DNA of 11,866 nt from Betaproteobacteria bacterium (lineage in GTDB: Bacteria; Pseudomonadota; Gammaproteobacteria; Burkholderiales; SG8-39): assembly GCA_004298295.1 (NCBI GenBank), contig SCUH01000128.1, forward strand, positions 1 through 11,866, in the 5' to 3' direction. Positions 1 to 10,162 of this stretch are shown here, piece after piece. Numbering within the stretch: the first letter of the stretch is position 1; the number at the start of each line of letters is the position of its first letter. Under the pieces are notes generated by a model, which was given only the letters and a program-made list of their open reading frames with translations, did not search any database and had not been told where the DNA came from. A program made the position numbers and the translations under genes.

Positions 1-538
1 CAATCGCAAGGGCCTGTCGCGCAGCTTCCAGGTCACCAACATCTTCCACCGCCTGTCGGTGTACGAGAACATCCGTTGCGCGGTGCTCTGGTCGCTCGGC
101 TACCGCTACTCGTTCTGGCATCGCGTCGGCGGCTTGCGCGACGCGCAGCACCGCTCGCTGGAAGTGATGGAGCGCATCGGCCTTGCCCGGCGGCGCGACA
201 CGCCGGCGGGCGAGTTGACCTACGCCGAGCAGCGCGCCCTCGAGATCGGCATCACGATCGCCGGTGGCGCCGGCGTGGTCCTGCTCGACGAGCCGACTGC
301 CGGCATGAGCCGCACCGAGACCGCGCAGGCGGTGGAGCTGGTTCGCCAAGTGACCGAGGGCCGCACGCTGGTCATGGTCGAGCACGACATGGGCGTGGTG
401 TTCAATCTCGCCGACCGCATCAGCGTGCTGGTCTACGGCGAAATCATCGCCACGGGCGCGCCCGAGGAGATCCGCGCCAACGCCGCCGTGCAGGAAGCCT
501 ACCTCGGCACGCTCCACAAGGAGGTCGCGCATGCTTGA
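1..538 (+). CDS. livG: High-affinity branched-chain amino acid type ABC transporter ATP-binding protein (LivG family), 3' part
   Basis: This is the C-terminal 178 residues of a cytoplasmic ATPase subunit that would power a HAAT-type importer (branched-chain amino acids or related compounds). The frame is open from base 2, so the gene enters from the left edge; roughly 70 residues, including Walker A, are missing compared with the usual length of about 250. The Q-loop is visible near the edge (RSFQVTNIF). The signature position reads LTYAEQR instead of LSGGQ. Walker B is VVLLDEP, followed by TAGMS, and the H-loop histidine is present in VMVEHDM. TAGMS and the C-terminal stretch VYGEIIATGAPEEI are typical of LivG. 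A GTG at base 59 is not the start, because conserved LivG sequence continues upstream of it. It overlaps livF by 8 bases, so the two are translationally coupled. The family assignment is firm; the transported substrate is not known. Confidence 0.93.
   Translation, partial: NRKGLSRSFQVTNIFHRLSVYENIRCAVLWSLGYRYSFWHRVGGLRDAQHRSLEVMERIGLARRRDTPAGELTYAEQRALEIGITIAGGAGVVLLDEPTAGMSRTETAQAVELVRQVTEGRTLVMVEHDMGVVFNLADRISVLVYGEIIATGAPEEIRANAAVQEAYLGTLHKEVAHA
518..524 (+). promoter_or_regulatory. Ribosome binding site of livF, inside livG
   Basis: The sequence AAGGAGG lies 6 bases before the ATG at 531. It is a near-perfect Shine-Dalgarno sequence within the last codons of livG. It fixes the livF start at 531 and supports coupled translation of the two ATPases. 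Confidence 0.8.
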
Positions 539-1226
539 AGTGCGCGACCTGCACGCCTACTACGGCAAGAGCCACATCCTGCACGGCGTGCACCTCACCG
601 TGGGCGACGGCGAGATCGTGTCGCTGCTTGGCCGCAACGGCGTCGGTCGCTCGACCACCATCAAGGCGATCATGGGCATGGTCGACTGCCAGGGGTCGGT
701 GAAATTCAAGGGTGAAGAGCTGGTCGGCCACAAGACCTACGAGATCGCGCACAAGGGCCTGGGCTACGTCCCCGAAAGCCGCGACATCTTTCCGACGCTC
801 ACGGTGCGGCAGAACCTGCTGCTCGGCCAGAAAAACACCCGGTCCTCCGGCCGCTGGCAGGCCGAGGACATGTTCCAGCTCTTTCCGCGCCTCAGGGAGC
901 GCGCCGACACCGAGGCGGGATTTCTTTCGGGGGGCGAGCAGCAGATGCTGACGCTGTGCCGCACGCTGATGGGCGACCCCGAGCTGGTGATGATCGACGA
1001 GCCGACCGAAGGCCTGGCGCCAAAGATCGTCGAGCAGGTGGCGAACCTGTTCGAGGAGATCCGCCGGCGCGGCGTTTCGATCCTGCTGGTGGAACAAAAG
1101 CTCGCGATCGCGCTCGACATCTCGGAGCGCCTGTACGTCATGGGCCACGGTGCGATCGTGTTCGAGGGCGCGCCGCGCGACGTGCGCGAAAACGCCGCCA
1201 TGCGCAAGGAATGGCTCGAGGTCTAG
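531..1226 (+). CDS. livF: High-affinity branched-chain amino acid type ABC transporter ATP-binding protein (LivF family)
   Basis: A complete 231-residue second ATPase of a HAAT-type importer, expected to pair with LivG on the cytoplasmic face of the LivH/LivM permeases (not in the window). Domain order: Walker A at 34-43 (GRNGVGRSTT), signature LSGGEQQ at 132-138, Walker B LVMIDEP at 152-158 with catalytic Glu157, TEGLAP just after, and VEQ at the H-loop (Gln189). The Walker A lysine is replaced by Arg40 and the H-loop His by Gln. The Gln is usual in LivF. To my recollection, the Arg variant also recurs in betaproteobacterial LivF proteins, so this is probably not a dead gene. The length is normal for LivF. 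The ATG start is set by AAGGAGG six bases upstream. The substrate could be branched-chain amino acids, amides or aromatic acids; the sequence does not decide. Confidence 0.95.
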   Translation: MLEVRDLHAYYGKSHILHGVHLTVGDGEIVSLLGRNGVGRSTTIKAIMGMVDCQGSVKFKGEELVGHKTYEIAHKGLGYVPESRDIFPTLTVRQNLLLGQKNTRSSGRWQAEDMFQLFPRLRERADTEAGFLSGGEQQMLTLCRTLMGDPELVMIDEPTEGLAPKIVEQVANLFEEIRRRGVSILLVEQKLAIALDISERLYVMGHGAIVFEGAPRDVRENAAMRKEWLEV

Positions 1227-1239
1227 GCGGCCGCCGGCG

Positions 1240-2793
1240 ATGCGCACGCTGACGACCGTCCTGGCCGCCACGCTGCTGCTGGCAGCGCCGGCCGGCGCGA
1301 AGACGCTGCGCTACGCGAGCGGGTTCGACCCGCAGAGCATGGATCCGCATGCGCTGGCGCTCCTGTATCACTCGCGCGTCAACACCCAGATCTACGAATC
1401 GCTGGTGGGGCGCGACCGCGAGTTCCGCCTGGAGCCGGCGCTGGCGCTCTCCTGGCAGTCCAGGGATCCGAAAACCTGGCGTTTCCGCCTGCGGTCGGGG
1501 GTGAAATTCCACGACGGCACGCCGCTCGATGCCGACGACGTCGTGTTCTCGATCGAGCGCGCGCTGGCGAAGACTTCGCAGCGCGCCAGCCAGCTGCGCG
1601 GCGTCACCGGCGCGCGCAAGGTGGACGCGCTCACGGTGGACGTGCTGCTGCAGGCGCCCGACGCCGTGCTGCCCGAAAAGCTCTGGCCGATCGGCATCAT
1701 GAGCCGGGCCTGGGCCGAGAAGCACGGCGTCACGCTGCCTCAGGACTACAACGCCAAGCAGGAAACGTTCGCCGTGCGCAACGCCAACGGCACCGGTCCG
1801 TTCGCGCTCAAGCGCTACGAGCCGGACACGCGCACGGTGCTCGCGGCGCATGCCGGTTGGTGGGGCCGGCGCGGCAACGTGACTGAAGCGGTGTACACGG
1901 TGATCCAGTCCGACGCCACGCGGCTCGCGGCGCTCGCCTCGGGCCAGGTCGATCTGGTCATCGATCCGCCCTACCAGGACATCGCCCGCCTGAAGCGGGA
2001 GAACAAGCTCCAGCTCGCCGAGACGAGCGACATCGGCACCCAGTATCTGGGCTTCGACCAGCACCGCGCGGAGCTGGAGTCGGGCGACGTGAAGGGGCGC
2101 AACCCGTTCAAGGACCTGCGCGTGCGCCGTGCCGTCTACCACGCGATCGACGTCGATCTGATCGTGAGCAAGGTGCTGCGCGGACAGGCGACCCCGACCG
2201 GCTCATTCGTCTCGCGCCTGGTCGACGGCTATGTCGCCGACCTGGATCGGCGCCTGCCCTACGACCCGGCCGCAGCGCGCGCGCTGCTGAAGTCAGCAGG
2301 CTACCCGAACGGTTTCGGCGTCACGCTCGATTGCGTCAACGCCACGTATCGCGCCGCCGTGTGCCAGGCACTGGCCGCGATGCTCGCGCAGGTCGGCATC
2401 CGGGTGGCGTTCCGGCCCTCGCCGACGGCGCTGTTCTTTCCGAAGCTGACGCAGGCGACGAGCAGCTTCTTCGAATTCGGCTGGTCGCCGGCGACCGATG
2501 CCTGGCAGATGCTCAACGCCGTGGTGCGCAGTTACGACGGCGTGGCAAGCGGCGCGTTCAACGCCGGGCGATACTCGAATCCGCGCCTCGATGCCCTGAT
2601 CGACAGCCTGCGCGTCGAACCGGACCCGGCCCGGCGTCGCGCAATGGTGGGCGAGGCGCTGCGCACGCTGCACGCCGACCTGCCGCTGGTGCCGCTGTAT
2701 CGCCGCACGCTCGCCTGGGTCATGCGCCCCGGCATCCGGCTCGTGCAATGGCCCAACGACGTGCTCGAGCTGCGCTGGGTGCAGATGGACTGA
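1240..2793 (+). CDS. Periplasmic solute-binding protein, family 5 (oligopeptide/dipeptide type)
   Basis: A 517-residue extracytoplasmic binding protein for an ABC importer. Residues 1-20 form a Sec signal peptide with a short basic start, a hydrophobic core (LAATLLLAAP) and an AGA cleavage site. No lipobox cysteine is present, so it should be soluble in the periplasm. The mature protein begins KTLRYASGFDPQSMDPH, and residues 81-109 carry the SBP_bac_5 hallmark (RLRSGVKFHDGTPLDADDV). Length fits DppA/OppA relatives. The ATG at 1240 is chosen because the signal peptide begins there; the frame is open further upstream inside livF, but that extension would bury the signal. The Shine-Dalgarno sequence is weak. 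It starts 13 bases after livF, implying co-transcription, yet LivFG normally serve family 4/6 binding proteins. No DppBC-type permease is visible. Ligand unknown: peptides, or another of this family's many ligands. Confidence 0.9.
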   Translation: MRTLTTVLAATLLLAAPAGAKTLRYASGFDPQSMDPHALALLYHSRVNTQIYESLVGRDREFRLEPALALSWQSRDPKTWRFRLRSGVKFHDGTPLDADDVVFSIERALAKTSQRASQLRGVTGARKVDALTVDVLLQAPDAVLPEKLWPIGIMSRAWAEKHGVTLPQDYNAKQETFAVRNANGTGPFALKRYEPDTRTVLAAHAGWWGRRGNVTEAVYTVIQSDATRLAALASGQVDLVIDPPYQDIARLKRENKLQLAETSDIGTQYLGFDQHRAELESGDVKGRNPFKDLRVRRAVYHAIDVDLIVSKVLRGQATPTGSFVSRLVDGYVADLDRRLPYDPAAARALLKSAGYPNGFGVTLDCVNATYRAAVCQALAAMLAQVGIRVAFRPSPTALFFPKLTQATSSFFEFGWSPATDAWQMLNAVVRSYDGVASGAFNAGRYSNPRLDALIDSLRVEPDPARRRAMVGEALRTLHADLPLVPLYRRTLAWVMRPGIRLVQWPNDVLELRWVQMD

Positions 2794-2805
2794 CGCCGCG
2801 GCTGC

Positions 2806-3210
2806 CTAGGGCATTTGAATCTTGCCGCCGCCGGGCACACCGCCCGGGCCGATCGGCGGCATGCCGCCCTGCGGAATCACGATCGACGACGCCGCCTGCC
2901 GGCGCAGGTCCTGCAATTCACGCACGGTGCGCTCGATCGCTTTCTTCGCTTCCGGACCGAATTGCGTCGCCGCCTCGGCGAGGGTCTTCGCCTCCAGCGC
3001 GAAAGTGATCGGCAGCGTGCCGATCTGGCTCATGACCTGGGTTTCGCCGACCCACTGGATTTCGCGCGCCGGGTCGCGCGCGCCGTCGCCTTTCACCGGC
3101 GTGAGCTTGCGCAGGGTGCCGATCTTGCGATCGGTGTAGACCTCTTCCAGCCAGAGGTCGGTTGCATCCATGACCGGCTCGGTCATGCGTTCGTCGGGTC
3201 GTGTTGCCAT
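2806..3210 (-). CDS. Conserved-looking hypothetical protein, 134 residues
   Basis: I do not recognise this protein. It has no signal peptide or membrane segment and should be cytoplasmic. From the sequence, residues 25-70 look rich in beta strands (YTDRKIGTLRKLTPV, then EIQWVGETQVM and GTLPITFAL). Residues 72-108 look like a charged amphipathic helix. Residues 114-134 form a Gly/Pro-rich tail that is probably flexible. The ATG at 3210 has a GAGG five bases upstream, which supports it; ATGs at residues 9 and 14 are less likely starts. It follows the carboxyltransferase by 39 bases on the same strand and is the last gene of that run. Its stop lies 12 bases from the stop of the convergent binding protein gene. 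Codon use matches its neighbours. A role linked to the carboxyltransferase is only a guess from position. Confidence 0.78.
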   Translation of the reverse strand: MATRPDERMTEPVMDATDLWLEEVYTDRKIGTLRKLTPVKGDGARDPAREIQWVGETQVMSQIGTLPITFALEAKTLAEAATQFGPEAKKAIERTVRELQDLRRQAASSIVIPQGGMPPIGPGGVPGGGKIQMP

Positions 3211-3249
3211 GGCTGCCTCGATGAGGGTTCGGAACAGCCTGTGAGGATA

Positions 3250-4797
3250 CTACGGCCGGAGGCCGAAAGCGCTGCGTCCCGGCGTCCTGAGCGGCGCGGC
3301 GAGCCCTGCGAATTCGCACAGCAGGCGTCGCGTGTCGCGCGGATCGATGATTTCCTCGATGTCGAACTTCTCCGCGCTCCGAAGCGGCGAGGCGAAGCGG
3401 CGCACGCGCGCCTCGATCTCGGCGCGCTTCGCCGCCGGGTCCGCGGCCGCCTCGATTTCCGCCTTGTAGGCTGCTTCCAGGCCGCCGGCGATCGGCAGCG
3501 AGCCCCATTCGGCGGATGGCCAGGCGACGCGCATGCAGTAGCGCGAGGAGTTCTGGTGCACCGCGCCCGCGACGCCGAAGACCTTGCGCACCAGCACCGA
3601 GCACCACGGCACCGTCGACTGCAGGATCGCGGCGGCCGCGCGCATGCCGTAGCGGATCGTCCCGTCCTGCTCCGCCTGCGGGCCGATCATGAATCCGGGC
3701 ACGTCCACCAGGTGAACCACCGGCAGGTGAAAGGTCTGCGCGAGGTCCACGAAGCGCGTCACCTTCTCGGACGCCTTCGCCGTCCAGGCGCCGCCGTACT
3801 GTTTCGGGTCGCCGGCGAGCAGCGCCACCGGCCAGCCATCGAGGCGCGCCAGGCCCGTGATCACGTTGCGTCCCCATTGCCGGCCGATCTCGAAAAACGA
3901 AGCCCGGTCGACGAGCGAAGCGATGATGCGCCGCATGGCGTAGACCTTGCGCGGATCGCGCGGCACGGCCTCGATCAGCCAGGGATCGCTGCGCCCGGCA
4001 TCGTCGTCGCACTCGGCGCGTGCGGGCAGCTCATGCACCGACGGCGGAAGGTACGACAGGAACCGGCGCGTCATGGCAAAGGCCTCGGCCTCGCTCGCCG
4101 CCTCGTCGTCCACCGCGCCGTTGCCGGCATGGATGTGGCTGCCGCCGAGTTCGTTCTTGCCGTATTGGCCGTGCGTCCAGGCCACCACCGGCGGGCCGGC
4201 GACAAACATCTGCGCGCTGTGCTTCACGATCATCGAATAGTGGCTTGCCACCACGCGCGCCGCGCCGAGGCCGGCGACCGATCCCAGCGCGAGCGCGACC
4301 ACCGGCACCTCCGACAAGTTGCCGGTCCACCAGTCCCAGAGAAACGCCTTCGGCATCGGCGAATGCCCCAGCAGCTCGAGATTCTTCACCGAACCGCCGC
4401 CGCCGGTGCCGTCCACCAGCCGCACGAGCGGCAGGCGCAGGTCGGCCGCCATGCGCTCGGCCAGCAACAGCTTCTCGCGGATGCCGGCGTCGTTGGCGCC
4501 GCCGCGCACCGTGAAGTCGTCGCCCGCGACCGCCACCGCGCGGCCGTCGATCCTGCCGCGGCCGATGACGAGGTTCGCCGGCGTGAACTCCGCCAGTTCG
4601 CCGCCGGCGTCATAGCGGCCCACCCCCGAAAGCGCGCCGATCTCGTGAAATGACCCGGCATCGAGCAGCCCGGCGATGCGTTCGCGCACGGTGAGCTTGC
4701 CGCCGTCATGCTGGCGCTTCACTTTCTCCGGCCCGCCCATCGCCATGGCGAGGGCTTCGCGGCGGCGCAATTCCTCGATTTCCTTTTCCCAGCTCAT
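3250..4797 (-). CDS. Acyl-CoA carboxylase carboxyltransferase (beta) subunit, divergent
   Basis: A 515-residue member of the biotin-dependent carboxyltransferase family (propionyl-/methylcrotonyl-CoA carboxylase beta type, crotonase fold), which moves CO2 from carboxybiotin to an acyl-CoA. N-terminal half: LTVRERIAGLLDAGSFHEIG (35-54), GRGRIDGRAVAVAGDDFTVR (79-98) and ELGGSHIH (216-223). C-terminal half: FFEIGRQWGRNVITGLARLD (301-320), ASEKVTRFVDL (342-352), VHLVDVPGF (361-369) and AWPSAEWGS (425-433). Length is normal. The usual first oxyanion motif GGARIQEG is replaced around 130-137 by GTGGGGSV, and the second (RKAYGGAY type) reads RKVFGVAGA at 404-412. The acyl substrate therefore cannot be named. 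The ATG at 4797 is preceded by GAGGAA that overlaps the upstream permease's stop. No biotin carboxylase or biotin carrier gene is in the window. Acyl-CoA decarboxylase alpha subunits share this fold and are an alternative. Confidence 0.88.
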   Translation of the reverse strand: MSWEKEIEELRRREALAMAMGGPEKVKRQHDGGKLTVRERIAGLLDAGSFHEIGALSGVGRYDAGGELAEFTPANLVIGRGRIDGRAVAVAGDDFTVRGGANDAGIREKLLLAERMAADLRLPLVRLVDGTGGGGSVKNLELLGHSPMPKAFLWDWWTGNLSEVPVVALALGSVAGLGAARVVASHYSMIVKHSAQMFVAGPPVVAWTHGQYGKNELGGSHIHAGNGAVDDEAASEAEAFAMTRRFLSYLPPSVHELPARAECDDDAGRSDPWLIEAVPRDPRKVYAMRRIIASLVDRASFFEIGRQWGRNVITGLARLDGWPVALLAGDPKQYGGAWTAKASEKVTRFVDLAQTFHLPVVHLVDVPGFMIGPQAEQDGTIRYGMRAAAAILQSTVPWCSVLVRKVFGVAGAVHQNSSRYCMRVAWPSAEWGSLPIAGGLEAAYKAEIEAAADPAAKRAEIEARVRRFASPLRSAEKFDIEEIIDPRDTRRLLCEFAGLAAPLRTPGRSAFGLRP

Positions 4798-4800
4798 CGG

Positions 4801-4806
4801 TTCCTC
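4801..4806 (-). promoter_or_regulatory. Ribosome binding site of the carboxyltransferase, overlapping the permease stop
   Basis: On the minus strand the junction reads TGAGGAACCGATG. The permease stop TGA shares its bases with the GAGGAA Shine-Dalgarno sequence of the next gene, and the GAGG core is five bases from the ATG. This fixes the carboxyltransferase start at 4797 and implies coupled translation. Confidence 0.7.
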
Positions 4807-5647
4807 AGAGTTTGAGCGCGATCACGCCCGCGAGCACCGCGGCGGCGCCCGTCAGGCGGCGCCGCACGTGCCCCTCCTTCAGCAGCCACGCCCCGATCAA
4901 TGCGCCGAAGACGACGGAAGTCTCGCGCAATGCCGCGATCACCGCCACGGGCGCGCGCGTCATCGCCCAGAGCGCGATGCCGTAGGAGGCGACAACGCAG
5001 GCGCCGCCGAACAGCCCGCGCCGCCAGTGGCGCCGCGCATGGCGCGAAAACTCGCGGCGCCGCAGGCTGAGCACCAGCAGCGCGTAGGGCAATCCCATGA
5101 AGAAGAACACCCAGACGACGTAGCGCTCGGCGCCGCCCGCCGCGCGCACGCCTGCGGCGTCGACCAGCGTGTAAGCGGCGATGATCGCGGCGTTGCCGAG
5201 CGCCCAGCCGGTGGCGGCGTGCGAGCGGCGCCAGTCCAGGCCGACAAGGCCGAGGGAAAGGACGCCGCCGCAGATCAGCAGTACGCCGGCCCACATCGCG
5301 GTGCCCGGCGCCTCGCCGAACCAGGCAAACGCGCTGAGCGCGACAATCAGCGGCGCCACCCCGCGCATGATCGGGTAGCCGTGCGAAAGATCGCCGGCGC
5401 GATAGGCGCGCGCGAGGGCCGTGAAGTAGCCGACGTGAATCACGGACGAGGCCACGAGCCAGCGCCAGGCGGGTGCTTCAGGAGGCGGCACGACGGCCAG
5501 AAACGGCAGCACCGCAGCGCTCGAGCCGAGCGCCACCAGCGCCGTATCGAGCACCGGGTCCGAGCCCGACTTGACCAGGGCGTTCCAGGTCGCGTGCAGC
5601 AGCGCCGCGCCGAGCACGGCGAGGGTGACCCCCAGACTCAAATCCAC
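4805..5647 (-). CDS. EamA/DMT superfamily permease
   Basis: A 280-residue inner-membrane protein made almost entirely of hydrophobic segments, consistent with the ten-helix drug/metabolite transporter fold built from two EamA repeats. The first helix begins near VTLAVLGAALLHATWNALVK (7-26). The repeat-end motifs are visible twice: HGYPIMRGVAPLIVAL (89-104) closes the first half, and AALRETSVVFGALIGAWLLK (238-257) closes the second, each followed by a Glu-Gly/Gly-Glu pair and a final helix. A basic loop at 196-210 separates helices in the second half. Members move amino acids, sugars, nucleotides or drugs, mostly outward. The start is GTG at 5647, 15 bases after the alanine dehydrogenase stop, with no good Shine-Dalgarno sequence, so it probably depends on coupling. 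Position next to alanine dehydrogenase hints at an amino acid or related substrate, but this is inference. Confidence 0.9.
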   Translation of the reverse strand: MDLSLGVTLAVLGAALLHATWNALVKSGSDPVLDTALVALGSSAAVLPFLAVVPPPEAPAWRWLVASSVIHVGYFTALARAYRAGDLSHGYPIMRGVAPLIVALSAFAWFGEAPGTAMWAGVLLICGGVLSLGLVGLDWRRSHAATGWALGNAAIIAAYTLVDAAGVRAAGGAERYVVWVFFFMGLPYALLVLSLRRREFSRHARRHWRRGLFGGACVVASYGIALWAMTRAPVAVIAALRETSVVFGALIGAWLLKEGHVRRRLTGAAAVLAGVIALKL

Positions 5648-5662
5648 GCGCAGCGGCCCGGC

Positions 5663-6793
<1,131 letters not shown>

Positions 6794-6863
6794 AACGAAC
6801 CGGCCCCACCCTGTGGCGGACCGGCTTGCTAGAATGACCCGACCCCTCCAGGAGACCCCCGCA
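6794..6863. promoter_or_regulatory. Divergent control region between ald and the beta-oxidation operon
   Basis: These 70 bases separate two divergent operons and must hold both sets of start signals unless promoters lie inside the genes. The rightward side shows an extended -10 candidate and an AGGAG at 6850-6854, nine bases before the hydratase/dehydrogenase ATG. On the leftward side I see no convincing -10/-35 pair, only a G-rich stretch that may be the ald ribosome binding site. I found no clear inverted repeat that would mark an operator. Confidence 0.5.
6827..6835 (+). promoter_or_regulatory. Extended -10 promoter candidate for the beta-oxidation operon
   Basis: The sequence TGCTAGAAT matches the extended -10 form TGnTATAAT at all but one position. 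No TTGACA-like hexamer sits 17 bases upstream, which is acceptable for an extended -10 promoter. A start of transcription near 6842 would give a leader of about 22 bases that contains the AGGAG at 6850. It is a match by eye only. Confidence 0.5.
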
Positions 6864-8957
<2,094 letters not shown>

Positions 8958-8979
8958 TCCATTTCGAGGAGAACGTGCC

Positions 8980-10158
8980 ATGACCGACGCAGTGATCGTT
9001 TCGACCGCGCGCACACCGCTTTGCAAGAGCTGGCGCGGGTCGCTCAACATGACGCACGGCGCCAAGATGGGCGGGCACGTGGTGCACGCCGCCATCGAGC
9101 GCGCCAGGCTCGAGCCCCAGGAGATCGAAGACGTGATGATGGGCTGCGCCACCCCCGAAGGCGCCACCGGCGGCAACATCGCGCGCCAGATCGCGATCCG
9201 CGCCGGGCTGCCGGTGACCGTCTCCGGCATGACGGTGAACCGCTTCTGCTCCTCGGGCCTGCAGACCATCGCGCTCGCCTGCCAGCGCGTGATCGCCGGT
9301 GAAGGCGGCATCTACGTGGCCGGCGGCGTCGAGTCGATCTCGATGGTGCAGAACGAGGCGAACAAGCACCATTTCCAGGACGAGTGGCTGCACCGCCACA
9401 AGCCCGAGATCTACTGGCCGATGCTGCAGACCGCCGAGTACGTGGCCCGGAAGTACAACATCCCGCGCGAAGCGCAGGACCGCTACGGCGTGCTAAGCCA
9501 ACAGCGCGCGGCGAAGGCGCGCGCGGACGGGCTGACCAAGGACGAGATCGTGCCGATCACCACCAAGATGAAGGTGATCGACAAGAACACCAACGTCGAG
9601 TCGATGAAGGAAGTGACGGCCGGGTTCGACGAAGGCATCCGCGCCGACACGACCTACGAGGGCGTGTCGCAGATCAAGCCCGCGGTCGAGGGCGGCGTCA
9701 TCGCGGCGGGCAACGCCAGCCAGTTCTCCGACGGCGCTTCGGCGTGCGTCGTCATGAGCGACCGCGAAGCGGCCAGGCGCGGCCTCAAGGCCATGGGCGT
9801 GTTCCGCGGCTTTGCCGTGGCCGGGTGCGAACCCAACGAAATGGGCATCGGCCCGGTGTACGCGGTGCCGAAGCTGCTCGAGCGCACCGGCCTCAAGATC
9901 GGCGACATCGGTTTGTGGGAGCTGAACGAAGCGTTCGCGGTGCAGGTGATCTACTGCCGCGACCGGCTCGGCATCCCGGAGGAGCGGCTGAACGTCAATG
10001 GCGGTGCCATCGCCGTGGGCCATCCCTACGGCGTCACCGGTTCGCGTCTCACCGGGCACGCGCTCATCGAGGGCAAGCGCCGCGGCGTGAAGTACGTCGT
10101 CGTCACCATGTGCATCGGCGGCGGCATGGGCGCGGCGGGCCTCTTCGAGGTGGCGTAG
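8980..10158 (+). CDS. Acetyl-CoA C-acyltransferase (thiolase), beta-oxidation type
   Basis: A 392-residue thiolase, expected to cleave 3-ketoacyl-CoA with CoA to acetyl-CoA and a shortened acyl-CoA, or to run in reverse as an acetyltransferase. The catalytic set is complete and at the same numbering as the Zoogloea enzyme: nucleophilic Cys90 (VNRFCSSGLQ), His348 in AVGHPYGVTGSR and Cys378 in VVTMCIGGGMGAAG. The N-terminus VIVSTARTPLCKSWRG is typical. His348 is followed by Pro-Tyr-Gly rather than the more common Pro-Ile/Leu-Gly. GAGGAG at 8966-8971 sits eight bases before the ATG. The gene lies 22 bases after the hydratase/dehydrogenase, so the two form a FadBA- or PimFB-like pair. Substrate range (fatty, dicarboxylic or branched acyl-CoA) is unresolved. 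Confidence 0.95.
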   Translation: MTDAVIVSTARTPLCKSWRGSLNMTHGAKMGGHVVHAAIERARLEPQEIEDVMMGCATPEGATGGNIARQIAIRAGLPVTVSGMTVNRFCSSGLQTIALACQRVIAGEGGIYVAGGVESISMVQNEANKHHFQDEWLHRHKPEIYWPMLQTAEYVARKYNIPREAQDRYGVLSQQRAAKARADGLTKDEIVPITTKMKVIDKNTNVESMKEVTAGFDEGIRADTTYEGVSQIKPAVEGGVIAAGNASQFSDGASACVVMSDREAARRGLKAMGVFRGFAVAGCEPNEMGIGPVYAVPKLLERTGLKIGDIGLWELNEAFAVQVIYCRDRLGIPEERLNVNGGAIAVGHPYGVTGSRLTGHALIEGKRRGVKYVVVTMCIGGGMGAAGLFEVA

Positions 10159-10162
10159 CCGC

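Noticed and set aside
1150..1239. Upstream extension of the binding protein gene by 30 codons
   Set aside because: It overlaps livF, is Arg/Cys-rich and would place the clear signal peptide in the interior; the ATG at 1240 fits secretion.
1138..2142. Minus-strand open frame of 334 codons opposite the family 5 binding protein
   Set aside because: The opposite strand has a signal peptide and SBP_bac_5 motifs; this frame has neither motif nor start signal.
2831..2847. Perfect six-base hairpin CCGGGC/GCCCGG with a five-base loop, considered as a terminator
   Set aside because: It lies within the Gly/Pro codons of the small protein and has no T run on either strand, so it is best explained by GC-rich coding sequence.
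2815..4653. Plus-strand open frame of 612 codons opposite the small protein and the carboxyltransferase
   Set aside because: It is antisense to a well-supported carboxyltransferase and shows only the Arg/His/Ala-rich composition of a shadow frame.
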